The notes below the pieces were generated by a model that had not been told where the DNA came from, made no database searches, and saw nothing but the letters and a program-made list of their open reading frames with translations. Source: Siderastrea radians (taxonomy: Eukaryota > Cnidaria > Anthozoa > Scleractinia > Rhizangiidae). From it: a stretch of DNA of 64,000 bases. The stretch covers positions 7,396,366 through 7,460,365 of the forward strand of contig OZ024892.1 of the NCBI GenBank assembly GCA_964017195.1. The letters run 5' to 3'. Below are positions 34,613-46,386 of this stretch, one piece after another. The first letter of the stretch is position 1. The number at the start of each line of letters is the position of its first letter. The position numbers were made by a program, and so were the translations under genes.

Positions 34613-34950
34613 TACGTTTCACAAGCCAAAAAAGGCTAACGTACCACAATATACGTTGCTCAAGCGACAAGCGCTAACGTAATGCAAAACCGAAAACGAA
34701 CGCCTATTTACGTTCCGCAAGCAAAAAAGGCCAACGTAAATTCCCCGGTCTCTTATACGTTGCTCAAGCGGTAAACGCCAACGTAAAACCGACTATAACA
34801 ACAAAGCAATCTACGTTTCACAAGCCACAAAGGCTAACGTAAAACAGTTGACATTCCGGCTATACGCTGCTCAAGCGACAAGCGCCAACGTAAAACAAAA
34901 CACTAAAAGAATCACTCATTTACGTTTCACAAGCCGAATGGGCTAACGTA
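34613..34950. repeat. Array of seven alternating dyad repeats
   Basis: Units at 34,613-643, 34,652-681, 34,709-738, 34,756-785, 34,812-841, 34,863-892 and 34,921-950 each run TACGTT..AACGTA around an inner stem. Odd units have inner AGCC/GGCT (or a weaker form), even units AGCG/CGCT or GCG/CGC. They lie upstream of the DIRS gag-like ORF. Confidence 0.8.
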
Positions 34951-35351
34951 AACATGGAGAAACTGACGTTCCACAGAAACCAACAAAGTTAGACCCACGT
35001 GGTAACAACCTACGGCAAAACAAGAAAGAAAAAAGAATGGAGAAAATAAATACCTCAGGTTCTCTGCGTGGAAATGAGAGGACGAGTTTGAAACGAGAGA
35101 ACGCTTAAATAGCAAAAAATTAACGCCGAGGGAGTAGCCTGAGAGGGGGTAGAATGCGCCAAGGGAATTAAGCTAGATAAACAGGAATGCTTAAAGCGTT
35201 TTCGTGCCTTATGAATGAATGAGAATAATGTTTGGAAAATAACCACCCTTAAGACCCTGACTGCTCCTTTCAAACCACCGCATTACATCACAGCTTAATC
35301 GTGGCCTTTTAACTAGCTGTAAGGGGTGTGAGAACTTTATCCTGAGTTTAT
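34951..35351. other. DIRS 5' flank, no gene seen
   Basis: Only short frames; part of it may be the 5' end of the DIRS element, whose terminus I did not locate. Confidence 0.3.
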
Positions 35352-36897
35352 AGAATACCCGGCCACATTCGAGCGCCACAACTCTAATGCTCCCGTGGTC
35401 CCGCAGTCGTTGAGTAAAAATGCAAATTTATGCTATGCCCGCAGTCCTGCAGTCCCGTAGTCGATGAATAATTAAGTTTAAGCTAGTTAAACGATTGCTA
35501 CCGCAGTCCTGCGGTCCCGTAGTCGATGAATAACTAAGATTATGGTAGTTAAACTATTGCTAACGCAGTCCTGCAGTCCCGCAGTGGATGAATAATTAAG
35601 TTTAAGCTAATTAAACGATTGCTACCGCAGTCCTGCAGTCCCGTAGTGGATGAATAATTAAGTTTAAGCTAGTTAAACGATTGCTATCGCAGTCCTGCAG
35701 TCCCGTAGTGGATGAATAATTAAGTTTAAGCTAGTTGAACGATTGCTCCCGCAGTCCTGCGGTCCCGTAGTCGATGAATAACTAAGATTAAGGTAGTTAA
35801 ACGATTGCTTCCTCAGTCCTGCAGTCCCGTAGTGGATGAATAATTAAGTTTAATCTAGTTGAACGATTGCTCCCGCAGTCCTGCTGTCCCGTAGTCGAGT
35901 GCAAATATGCCTTTTTGTTGCCAATTTATCTGGAGTGGAACTATAATCGGCGTGTTGCGATTTTCATTCCCACCTTATGTAGAGTGAAGTTGTAATCAAT
36001 GTGGCGATTTTCATTTCCGCCTAACGTTTAAAGAACGAAGCATATATGCATTTATCATTTCCTATTGGCAGTGATCAACTTGAATATACTGAAGCTGGGG
36101 GAACGCGGAAACAAGAAGAAATCCCTTGATACTCCCGACGTGGACCAGCATATAAGCAAGGTTGAGGCAAATAATCAAACGCTTTTTTCGATGTCTTGAA
36201 TGGTTTATTTGCATGAAGCCTGTTGCACACTAATGTGTCAAAGCCTTATTGTACAAACAGTATTTGAAAGAGCTATAAAAAGCATTCAAATGATGAAATA
36301 TGGAATGGTAAATTTTTGGAATAGTGAACTCCACAATCCGATCGAATCCATCTTCCTGTAGGGATTCTGTCGCTCGTGCGTATTCCGCTTCAGCTATGGC
36401 TTTTGCTGATCTTTTCCTACTGATGATTTCACATGTATTTGCCGTGAACCACGTAGCAGCTACGCCGAGCCGGAGCGCGATATTATTTACTAAAGTTCGC
36501 GGAACGCGAAAAGTTACGCGCGATGTTATTCATCCAAAGACAGTTCTCCGAAGGCCAAAAGCACTGTATTTGTTATATAATAGTGATCCAAAAAGTTTTA
36601 GGGAACGCATTTCTTTCTTTTTGTTTCGCTTCACTGCTTTAATAAAATATTTATTCAAGTCCGTGCGCGAAAGCCATGATTACTGAAGCGTACAGAACGA
36701 GGAACAAACACATTTCCCTCTTTTTTGCTTCGCTTTAATCTTTTTTGCTTCGCTTAAACTTCCTGTTAATTTCGAGGACTACGAGACTGCAGGACTGCGG
36801 TAGCAGCTTTTGAAGACTAATGCTGTATGTAAATTTTGATGACTGCAGGACTGCGGTAGCAGGTTTTGAAGACAAATATTAAGTGGCCGGGTATTCT
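35352..36897. mobile_element. TIR element with terminal minisatellite
   Basis: Ends AGAATACCCGGCCAC (35,352) and GTGGCCGGGTATTCT (to 36,897) are exact inverses. Inside the left end is the 62 bp array; inside the right end two inverted copies of GCAGGACTGCGGTAGCA (36,789 and 36,845). The interior has an open minus frame (about 36,510-36,280) with CEIISRKRSAKAIAEAEYAR, not recognised. I see no clear target duplication, so the superfamily is open. Confidence 0.6.
35441..35898. repeat. Minisatellite, exact 62 bp period, about 7.4 copies
   Basis: GCAGTCCTGCAGTCCCGTAG recurs at 35,441, 35,503, 35,565, 35,627, 35,689, 35,751, 35,813 and 35,875. Units carry either AATAATTAAGTTTAAGC or AATAACTAAGATTA as the second half. 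Confidence 0.9.
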
Positions 36898-37859
36898 GAA
36901 ATCTAGCCAAAATGGAGCATTTTTTTTTCCACCTTCCGAAACTACAGGTATAATCTCTTTAAAGTAAACGAACGAGCGAAAACTAACGCAACCACTAGAC
37001 ACAACAAACAACTGTGAGATTCTCGATCCTAAGCACATGGCGTCAAAAGGTTCTATGCTGGGGGTCCCTGTTGGACCACATAGTCTACTAGGAAAAATGT
37101 CTGACCAGGGGTGTTTGGAAAATAGGGACTGGAACGAGAACCAAAACGGCAGCGGCGACATCGAAACCGAAAAATAGAGTAGGGAGAGAACGCGGTTCGC
37201 CCCATGTAAAGGAATCCAAGCGAGTCGCGAATTCCGGATTCCACACCGTGGATTCCGGATTCCGAAGGTTGAATTTCGGATTCCAAACTTTCAAGATTCC
37301 GGGATTCCAAAGTTCTTAACTCTGGTTTTCACTGATTCGTTCTTCAGTGGTCAATATTCTGGAATTTGAGTATGAAGTCGTCAATCTAAACAGGAAGTTC
37401 ATTTCCTCTCCAAAAGATCAAAATTTATTTAAATTTCCGAAAGCATTTGTTAATGCTGATGCACCTCTATAATCGACGATCAATTTTCTAATTTGATTAT
37501 ACGACTTTTTGACGACTACTATTTGTTTATTTATTAACAGTCATGATAGTAGACACCCCAAAGAATTTTTTTCTTTCATCCCCTTCATTAGAAGTTTAAA
37601 AATGTCAAAATCACAGTTTACATACTTTGAAACTTTTTTTTTCCATACAAATACTTGTGATTTCAAATGTTTAGACACAAGGATTTCAGTAATTTTCCAA
37701 TAAGCGGCGGCCTGCTATGTGGCAGTGGAAGTGGTAAGAAAAAGGCGTCGTAAGAGTCCCTTTAATCTAGGGGGTCGGGGGCATGCTCCCCCAGAAAATT
37801 TTGAAATGTAGATGCTCAGAAATGCAATTTCAAACATTCTGGACATCAAATAGAGTTGT

Positions 37860-38005
37860 GTTCATGAAAATAAAAGGAGTTCTTTTACATCTCACACTGA
37901 GAGTCAGATCAGTGAAGGCAGGAAAGTGCTGTGAGAGGGAGTTTCGTCCTTTTCCGAGAAGACTAAAATGTCTAACCATTTACAGATGCGAAACAAAGGC
38001 AGCAA

Positions 38006-38043
<38 letters not shown>

Positions 38044-38127
38044 CCCGGTAATCGAACCCGAGCCTACCGCTCCGAAGTCTAGTACTCAACCAATTAAGCC
38101 AACCAGTCGGCGAATGCTTTCGCGAGG
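37860..38127 (-). mobile_element. tRNA-derived SINE, second family
   Basis: Minus-strand head with GGCTTAATTGGTTGAGTACT (A box) and GGTTCGATTACC (B box), then a body with AATTGCTGCCTTTGTTTCGC and GACGAAACTCCCTCTCACAG. Different from the SINE at 6.34 kb. The tRNA-like head cannot form a normal cloverleaf, so no tRNA gene is called. Confidence 0.7.
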
Positions 38128-41100
38128 GCTCTCGCTGAGGGGTTATTGACAGTTTATGAAAGAAGAAAACAACAACAGCCCACAACTGTAAGTCATTTAA
38201 ACTACACTGCTCCTCGAAAAGAGTTGGAGACGTAGACCCCGCTGGTGTGGTGAACCTTTCAAGGGATGGATGGGTAATTAAGGGGTTGATGTTAATTGGG
38301 ACGCAGTCCTGTTTTATCCCCTCACTGTGTTGATTCACCGTGGTGAAAGAATTAAATAAATGAATAATTTACCGGTTAAAATGTCATTTTGAATAAACAT
38401 TCGCTCTGCATGTACAAAAGCCAGGAAAGAAGGCACTTTTTTAACTACGGAAATTTTTTTTTATTCCGATCTGCCTTCTGCTAAGATTTCTGTGAAATAC
38501 TTCCGAAGGCCGATACAAGAATTTTCCTAGGCTGCCCCCTCCCCTCCCCTTCCCTCCATAATGGTCCGTCCCTAACGCGTCTTGTTTATATCCTGGCTTA
38601 GTGTCCACCCACCCCTCATCCGATCGTTTGTTGGGGAGGATCGTTGCGTGACCAACCAAAAGAACGTTTGGGTAGGATCGGAGGCTAGTTAAAGGGCGGA
38701 TGAGCTCTCTCTAAGCGGCAACAGCCTTGCACCCACCAGCGGTGACACCGACAGTACTTAGGAAAAATTGAAGTTTCAAGTTTCGAAGCAAAATGATTCC
38801 AAATACTGACTAATGCTGCTCGAAGATTTTTGATTTCATGATGTCCAGATCTGACACATGAAAAATGTCTCAATAAAACACGGCAAGGATATATACGACT
38901 ACCAAATAGTTGTGTATTTACAATTATGTTTCGCACTCAGCTTTGTACTTCTTTCGATGTTTTAGTCTTCGATAACAGATCATCAAAGCAACAGAATAAA
39001 ACGGTAAACATTGGATACCACTACATATAGCTCGATGTGAGACCCCGCATGAAAGAAAACAATTGTGAACGGAAAAGCTCAGAAAGACGACAGACAGAAA
39101 AATGATCTCAAACTTGTGCCCAGTAAGGAATCAAAAACCACACAGCATCAGACACTTTTTGGTGATGGTGGTTTTAGGGGACGCCGGGGGAGAGGGGGTA
39201 GGTGGTGATTTGTTACGTAATTACTACTAACAGTGTAGTACATTCCAGACCGAGAGTCCATAATCATGGATAAGGTTGATTTCCGGATTCCACAGGTTGG
39301 ATTCTCAGGTAACGCATGGGTCCCAATTATTCACTCAAAAAAGGGAGGGGGTAGTCTATCTTTGAATGCTTTTGCATTAGAAAGCTGAAGCCTTGCCAGA
39401 TACATACACTGATAGTTTGTGTTAAGTTGGTTCTTTTTAAATTATGGAAATTTGTCTCGTGACCTTACACGGCCAGAAAGTACTACCAATTTTCAAGCAA
39501 AAATGGCAACACTTTTTGTTGTGAGTTATTAAACTAGATTGGTATAAGACAATACAGTTAATGTAAGCATCTGCAAAACTGTGCTTGGAAACTTTGAATT
39601 TGAAAATAATTTAGAAAATAAACGGTTTTTTCGACTAGTACCCAGTCTTCCAGGGCATTTTTATCCCTACTTCGCGCCTTTGCTTTTATTTATCTTAAGG
39701 TTACTGTAAACCTTCGCGGGTGTCTTCCGGCAAATTTTCACTACGCTCGTTGTTTGTCAATAAATCCTAGCAAACTATATATCACCGTAAAGCTTATAAA
39801 ATGCAGAATCCGAAATGGTACTTCTTATGGACTTTTTCAGTTTATGTAAGAGCATGCAAGCCGTCAAACACAAAACTGACTCAGTTCGCCAAATTTATTT
39901 TACTTGCGTTCGCGTTATCACGTACATCCAAATAAAGTGCACTATGTCAACCAGGATATGATAGGCTAACAAACTGTGTGAGGCTTTTTCGTTACTTTCA
40001 TTGGTTCCCGAGAAAATCTATTGTAAAGTTAGACAATTGAAATATTTTCGATGGTCGTCACGCGCCGGGACATTACAAGAAAATTATTGGGAATTTCGTA
40101 AAAGCCTCACACACATTGGCGCGTTGATGTGTGTCGAACACTTGGGTCAAGTTTCGTTCAAATCCGATAAATTTAGATACCCCAATAATTCGTTTGAATT
40201 GAGGGAATACGCGAAGAAACAAAACTCGAGTTTTAGGCATCGAAAGATTTCGACATTTTTTGCACTTCATTAAAGCAGTTGTCAGCGTGGTCATGCCGCC
40301 GACCAATAAAACACAACGTAGGAACCCCCTAATGAGTGTCTCGACAAAGCGGTCTATGAAATTCGCGGGAAAAGGAAAGCCAGAGCACAATATTTATTTA
40401 TTTATCTATTTTTTTTTAGACTCGGTTTCTTAATCATAACACTAAATCACCAGAATCCTGGTCTCTTGGATCGGCAAGAGAACGAAGCATAAAAGCGAGC
40501 ATAATCAAGAACGTCGCATAATAGCGCTAATTAAAATCTTCAATGCGTCAAGCGATTAGACTGAATTCGCTGGGTGAAACGAACAAAGTTCTTCAATGCA
40601 CACTTTTGTAAATGAGCTTGATGTGAATCACCACAAAAGTTCGGTTAAAAGAAACAACACTTTCTATTTTGGTAAAGAGACAGTTTCCATAGCTTGACAG
40701 TATTTCGAAATTTTGGCTCTGAAAAAGCTGACAATTCTAACGGCAATTAACCAGCTTAAAACACATTAACACGTTCGTTGAGAGAGACATCAGGGCTTAA
40801 AAATTGGGGGTAATTTCGGTTTTATAAGCACGAACACATCCTTCCACAACACGCTTTATTTTCTGCAGCAGACCGGCGACGAGTGCGTGTCACCGACGAA
40901 TGCAGTGTGCGTATTATACCAAGCGCCGTAGAAAAAGAAATGTGATGACGACGGACCTGTTAGACAAATTCTATTTTTTGATTTCACTATTTCGTCATTT
41001 CATCGTTTCACCATTTCGCCACACTACTGGGAATGCGACGTAAACAAAATATGCACTTATGCAAATTTTCCGTAATTTGAGATCCCGAATGAATTTTCCC

Positions 41101-41570
41101 CGCGAAAAATGTCAACAGGCCGCTGCACGCCTAGTGGGAATTATTGGATCACGACACCTTTAGGTATTCAATAACTGGGCTTCCAAATCATTCTTTTTGG
41201 CGTATCTCGCTTTCTTTTAATGATTTTATCTAACCAAAGAGCGAAAAAGCAAAATTTTGAAAAAACTGACCCTTGACCGTTTACAGTACCCTTAAAAAGG
41301 CCAAGCTTAGAAGTGATATATTAAACGGCCTTAATATTATGGAACTGGTAAATAAATTAAGGACACAAGAAGAAAAGCTGCCATTTTAAGAAAAAGCTTT
41401 TTCAGGCGATGGAAATCATGTGACCTAATTTGCATACTTTAAAAGTACGAAATTGCCACAAACTAGCATTGTAACTATCTGGCAAAGTTTTATTTTTCTA
41501 TGTCCAAAGCGTTTAGAGATAGACCACCCCCCTCATTTTTAAGAGAAAAATTGAGGGCCTATGCCTTAAT
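38128..41570. other. Interior of the 4.48 kb element, no gene recognised
   Basis: AT-rich DNA with short frames only. GGTCCGTCCCTAA near 38,563 also occurs near 9,940 next to a poly-C run and may be a transposon end. GGATTCC motifs recur near 39,280. Confidence 0.3.
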
Positions 41571-42359
41571 TCACTTGAGTTCCGGATTCCAGGGACTAGA
41601 TTCCAGATTCCAAAGCCCAGGACTCCTGATTCCAATAGTAAAAAAATGTTGGATTCCGCATTCCCTTACATGGGGCGACGCGGTCGTGGCACGAACCTAG
41701 TCCACAATTTAGCTTCAATTATACCACTACCAGCTGCTGTTCACTGCCTGATTTCAAAGTGAGAATATATATTATGAATAAAATTTTAGTTACAAGGGTT
41801 TTACAAACGAAGCGATATGTCATAGAGCTTTGTCTGCTCAAGATTAACCTGACCGCTAAAATTTTATTTTTCGTTTTAGTGGAACAGTGAAATTCATACT
41901 AAACTTCTTCACAGTTTATTTTCTTTTTCTTTTTCCGAGAGGAACTTTTTCTTGGATCATTTTGAACCATCTTTAACGATTAACTGCTGATGTTTTTTAA
42001 CTGCTTTGGTTTGAGATAACTGCATAACTTTCCCCTAGCTGTTATAACTTTTTCCATCAATAACGAAAGTGGCAAATGGAAGATCATGAGTGTTTGTCTC
42101 GAGTGCTGTATAATTAACTGAGACGTAAGATCGGACATGGGATTGGACGAGAGATTTGCCATTTGAAAACATATTTCGGTTGTTAAGATTAGTCAGTATT
42201 GGCGAAGAAGTGCTGACCTTCTGTGTTATGATCGATTGAAAAAGAAACCAGGTTGTTAGGACATTTTCTCGCCGCAAACATTAGAAACGACTGAAAAATC
42301 GAATTATGGTTCCCTCAGAAGAAACTATGATCCTACTTAAATCAAAATAGTGATTTAAC

Positions 42360-42775
42360 ATTTGCCTGAAATTAGCCTGAAATTTTCAGATTTAAAAGTT
42401 TTAAGAACTAAAAAATTGAAAAATTTTGATCGTCTACCTATATTTATTGTTATATTCCGGAGTTCTTTGAGGTTGAAGAAGTGTTTCTCAGTGGAAAACT
42501 TTGCGATGTCCATTCTCATAATCATTGATAGCTTTGACGCATTTAATTTTTTTTCACATCTTGGGGCCAATCAAAGTAAAACTGTAAATAATTTTGCAAG
42601 TCTGAGAGGCTCTTTGATACATACTAGTCATTCTTTGGGGATTGCTAGGGCCCTCATTGCTTTTAATTGTTTCAGACTGAGTATCAAGGATTTCTTCATC
42701 TCCAAGAATCAAGATCAATTTTTTGTTCAGAAACTTGGAAATTTATTTCAAGAATACGAATATGCCTAAAATTTT
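42360..42775. repeat. Unit-specific block 3' of gene B, shared with 55.6 kb
   Basis: Closely matches 55,560-55,970, and more weakly 57,110-57,330. Plus-strand frames of 135 and 118 codons exist in the two close copies, but with no recognisable domain. I treat it as duplicated flank of a gene B-type copy, not as a gene. Confidence 0.5.
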
Positions 42776-43233
42776 AACTGGCGCTGTTTGATGATGGTAA
42801 AAATTTGAATTTTTCTTAGTTGTGTTGGGAGCTCCTCTTTCAAAAGACATTTGGATTGTTCAGGCACCAGTGAAATCGAATAGACGTAGCTGCTTACCGT
42901 TTTAGCTGGCTTGTCTCAAAATTCAGAAAAACAAAATAGAAATATACCAATTGCATTGCGCTTTCTCACCGGGTCAAGCTGTTTTCTTTTTACCGGCTCA
43001 GTCAATAAACCACAAAGATATAGCACCATCCTTCTTTATTTCAATATCAAACAGAGTATTACAGCCATGCATCTAGCGAGTAGCATGATTCGACTTTGAA
43101 GGAAAAATGTCTCTTACAAAACAGCGTGACTACAATTAGTCAAGCAACCCTGAGCTTTACAGTCCCTAAATTTAAGAGGTTATGGTGCAGTTGCATACAA
43201 TTGCGACGTTTTTGTCGTCAAGCAACGATTGCC

Positions 43234-46200
43234 TCAAATCAGAAAGGCGCCAAAGTAAGTGTGGAAAGCATACATGTAAATTTTGATGGTGGAAACTGGG
43301 TGTGGGCTCGTATCCAACGTGATGACGTCACCAGCCTTCAGGTTAAACACTCCGCCCGTGTACAACGCACCTTGGTCGGATCCCTGTACTCGTGGCTGCA
43401 TCACGGTAACAACTTTGCTGTTTACACGAATAAGAACTCTTCCATTGTTAAGGTAGTAAATCTGTGCGTAGATGTAGTACCGTCCAGGGGTGGGCACAGT
43501 CAGTTTTCCGTCTTTGTACGTCATACCGCCTGCAAGATGGCTGTAAGAGTTACTGACATCCCAGTCTTTGATCACTGAAAGGGAAATTCGTATAATAATA
43601 CTAAAATAATCTTTGTGGATTGTCAGGGAGGTCCTCCGAAGATAAAATAAATATAAAAGTTCACTGAAAATTATAAGTAAGTAAAATATCAAAAAGAATG
43701 TACATAATAGTAATAATATCAATAAAAAGAGATAAAAATGATTATAAAATTATTTTAAGATTGCATTTTTAGCCTGTGTTCTAAAAAGGGATAAAGACGT
43801 AACATCCAGAATAGACGGATCCAAAATGTTCCAGTCTCTAAAAATAGAGTAGACAACTGATTTCTGTTGACCCCAGTTTCGTTTAGCTAAGGGCAATCTA
43901 ACGTCCATCTTTCTTTTCAGTAGTCACTGTCAGATAAACGTCAGACAAGCTTGAAATGCCATTGCAGCTTTAATGTGGATTTTGCACCATGATCTTATTA
44001 CGGCAACAAAGAACTGCGTTTAACTGTGATTTCCAACTTTGTCCAATTAGCTTCTCAGCTGCGGATTTCGAAAAGCCTGGTTTGGTTCTGCTCCGAAAGA
44101 CTTTGAACAAAAACAACCCTTCTCAGTTATGCAGAAATCGTATAAAGTGTGAGAGGTTACCAGGTTAAGTAGTCTGTGGTGACAAATTAAAAAGGGTTGT
44201 TGACGACATTTCCCAAATTTCTGATTCTTAGCCTAGTAGAGGACGCTAAATACCTGTGTTGGCCTGATAAGACGTTTGTCCTTTATTTACAGCCTCAATG
44301 TGAGCAGATGGCCTGTTTGGATCCTACAGTAGAACAGAAAGAGAAATATTGGTGCGACACGTCTAATACTACTGATAAGTCTAAATATGCTTAAACTAAG
44401 ATTTGAAATTTTTTTGACTGATTATATTGTGATTATAACTAATAGCCGAGAAAATGACAAGGGTACTGCAACTTACAGCTAAAAGATATAACAACTGTCA
44501 GCTCAGAAAATTTCAATTTAAGATTCCTTCCTTGATGTCAGAAACCCTTTACTTTAAGCCAGGGGTACCTAACGAGAAAATTTTAGCGAAATACTTCAAA
44601 TACTATTTTCTACGTTCTTAGATTGTTTCAGAGCCTTTCAAACGCATATTTGTATCAGCTAACACAGGTTGATCTGTTCGAAGTTTTTAGCTGAAAATTT
44701 ATGCCGCAGAAAATTTTAGGAAACAGAATCCTATCGGCCGAATTTTCAAGCTGTTGATAGCTCTCCGAAAATGATAGCTGGCCTTATTTTACACTCTAAA
44801 CGACATATTTTTCTCTCCTAAAACATTAGGAATTAATCCGTACCCTTGCTACGAGACTCTGAGGTGTTGTTCCGCCAAGAAATCTCTAGTGTTCACTGCA
44901 ATTAAATCCGAATATCTCAGGCGATTTAGGCTTCACCGAACAGATGTTCCACCGAAAAGAACCGTTGGGTGCCCCTGTTTAAGCTAAATGTGGAGAACAG
45001 GGAGTGGAGCTGGTAAGTTATAACACTCACGTTCATGAAGCTACAACATTGTTATAAATCATCCGTTTCTTTTGGAATTTCTTAGAAAGAGCGTTAGCTC
45101 TGAGGGCCTCTAATGTGTAGAAATTTTTTTAACGTGAAGTTCAACGTCAGAATGTTTGTCAGTTACCTGCAGAGGACACTTGCAAGGTGTTCCTTTGTCC
45201 CCTTTATCACCTTTGGTTCCTGTGTCTCCTTTTTCTCCCTTTTCGCCCTAAAAAATCAACAAATTTTTACATTTGGTACATGTGAGATTCACATTTTGGT
45301 TTTTACGTGCTAAGTCTGTTTACTGTCATCATCAGCGATCAAGAGAGGATAAAAGGATTACCCCTTTATCCTCTCTTACTGCGATTGAATACTTTACACA
45401 ACAGGGCCCGGTTGTTCAAAGCAGGATAAAGCTAACTAAGGATTAGCATCAATTTTTAATTCACTTTTATTAACGACGTGGATTTCATAAAAAATTATTT
45501 TCACTTAACTTTGGCTGCTTTCAAACTGTTAATGAAAATTAGTAGCTGCTTTTAAACAAAACTGCATGCGTCAAAAACATTGGTCGATATTTGACCCATT
45601 GTTAGTGCTTATCAGCTTTCGAAAAACCGGGCCCAGAAGTCAGTACAAACAGAAAGAAAGTCATGTATTAACGAGTGCAAAAAGTGTAATGCTTATCTTA
45701 CCTTTTGGCCACCTTTTCCATGAACATTGATGGTAATGGGAGTGCCCGGAGATGCGCAAACGTTCTGTGAAACAAAAATAAGATTGAGGAAAACGATTCC
45801 GATACACGAATTTTGTATTGACTCACCTTGGATAAGTAAAGTTGCACGTTTACGTACAATTCAGTTTGAAACAAGATCTTCTGGTCCCGGCGACATTTTT
45901 TTATTATATTTTTAAGGCTAAAATTTTACTTTTCGTTTTAGTGGAACAGTGGAACTCATACCAAATTGGAGCTACAACATGCAACTTCTTGAACTACACA
46001 CGTGAAGGTGATTTGTACTATATAAGTCAGCGATAAACTTGGGCTATTAAAAGTTCTGAAACATTTCTATTTTTTTCCCCTGAAACGTGCAATGCAATCA
46101 TTTTTTCTCGATGGTGAATATTCCAACACGGCTTCAAGAAGTTGTTGTTGAGCGAGGTTCTCGGCCGTTCTAGTCAGTTTCCCGAAACGCGACTACCTGC

Positions 46201-46386
46201 GAAAGAGAGAAACGACTTGACTACGCCTGTCTGCAACAAAAAGATCGAAACGTTGAGAAGCTATTCTCTGTTTGAAAAAAAAAATAATAACGATAATCTT
46301 ACTTTGTTTCCAGTTGTATTATCTGCTTGGCAGAAACACAAGTTGGCGCAAATCAGGCCAACAAAGATAAAAAGGAACTTCATCAT
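43234..46386 (-). CDS. Secreted collagen-TNF domain protein, copy B
   Basis: Exons 46,386-46,303 (two adjacent ATGs, signal MKFLFIFVGLICANLCFC), 45,764-45,702, 45,247-45,167, 44,323-44,254 and 43,574-43,234 splice in the same phases as copy A and give 212 residues. Seven collagen triplets and CKC are unchanged. The TNF domain ends TYFGAFLI and carries a four-residue-longer loop (LDTSPHPVSTIKIYMY) than copies A and C. The signal exon is nearly identical to copy C. Intron 3 holds a CAGGGG-TIR element, intron 2 a 41 bp hairpin insertion, and intron 4 about 330 bp of foreign DNA that removed the alternative start seen in A and C. A possible AATAAA is at 43,040-43,035. Confidence 0.85.
44562..44980 (-). 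mobile_element. CAGGGG-TIR element in intron 3 of copy B
   Basis: Ends CAGGGGTACCTAACG and, inverted, CAGGGGCACCCAACG. Flanks carry TTTAAGC on both sides (7 bp duplication). Copies A (near 18,380) and C (near 60,118) have the empty site. The family recurs at 13.9 and 57.77 kb. TIR and duplication length suggest a hAT- or P-like non-autonomous element. Confidence 0.8.
45340..45380. mobile_element. 41 bp hairpin insertion, TSD GCGAT
   Basis: AAGAGAGGATAAAAGG and CCCTTTATCCTCTCTT form an almost perfect hairpin between two copies of GCGAT (45,335-39; 45,381-85). Copies A and C lack it in the same intron. Confidence 0.7.

Larger units (their letters stand above)
29889..34950 (-). mobile_element. 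DIRS-type tyrosine-recombinase retrotransposon, decayed
   Basis: Minus-strand order: CCHC gag-like ORF (34,151-33,694), reverse transcriptase and RNase H (33,503-31,522), tyrosine recombinase (31,235-29,889). RT plus RNase H plus tyrosine recombinase without a DDE integrase defines the DIRS order. Upstream of the gag-like ORF lies an array of dyad repeats. At least two frameshifts and one nonsense codon disable it. I did not identify the terminal repeats, so the outer limits are approximate. Confidence 0.85.
37198..41677. mobile_element. 4.48 kb TIR element with 7-8 bp target duplication
   Basis: Left CGCCCCATGTAAAGGAATCC and right, inverted, CGCCCCATGTAAGGGAATGC form TIRs of about 20 bp with two mismatches. 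ACGCGGTT (37,190-197) and ACGCGGTC (41,678-685) are the flanking duplication. Unit 2 has a related uninterrupted stretch near 54,296. Subterminal GGATTCC repeats lie at both ends. An 8 bp duplication fits the hAT group. No transposase seen; a SINE lies inside. Confidence 0.6.

Noticed and set aside
34174..34670. Hydrophobic frames on the minus strand next to the DIRS element
   Set aside because: The strand is pyrimidine-rich, which gives artificial Leu/Phe/Val runs; no coherent protein.
34613..34950. CRISPR-like array
   Set aside because: Units are dyads of two alternating types with variable AT-rich spacers, in a eukaryotic retroelement leader. No cas genes.
35441..35898. CRISPR array
   Set aside because: The whole 62 bp unit repeats, with no unique spacers; it is a minisatellite.
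38040..38125. tRNA gene on the minus strand
   Set aside because: Part of a SINE head; no proper acceptor stem or anticodon arm.
40001..40273. 90-codon plus-strand frame
   Set aside because: No ATG-initiated family match, and an equally long frame exists on the other strand.
42362..42769. 135-codon plus frame repeated as 118 codons at 55,611
   Set aside because: The two copies are recent duplicates, so shared openness is expected. The related block at 57.1 kb does not keep the frame, and no domain is visible.
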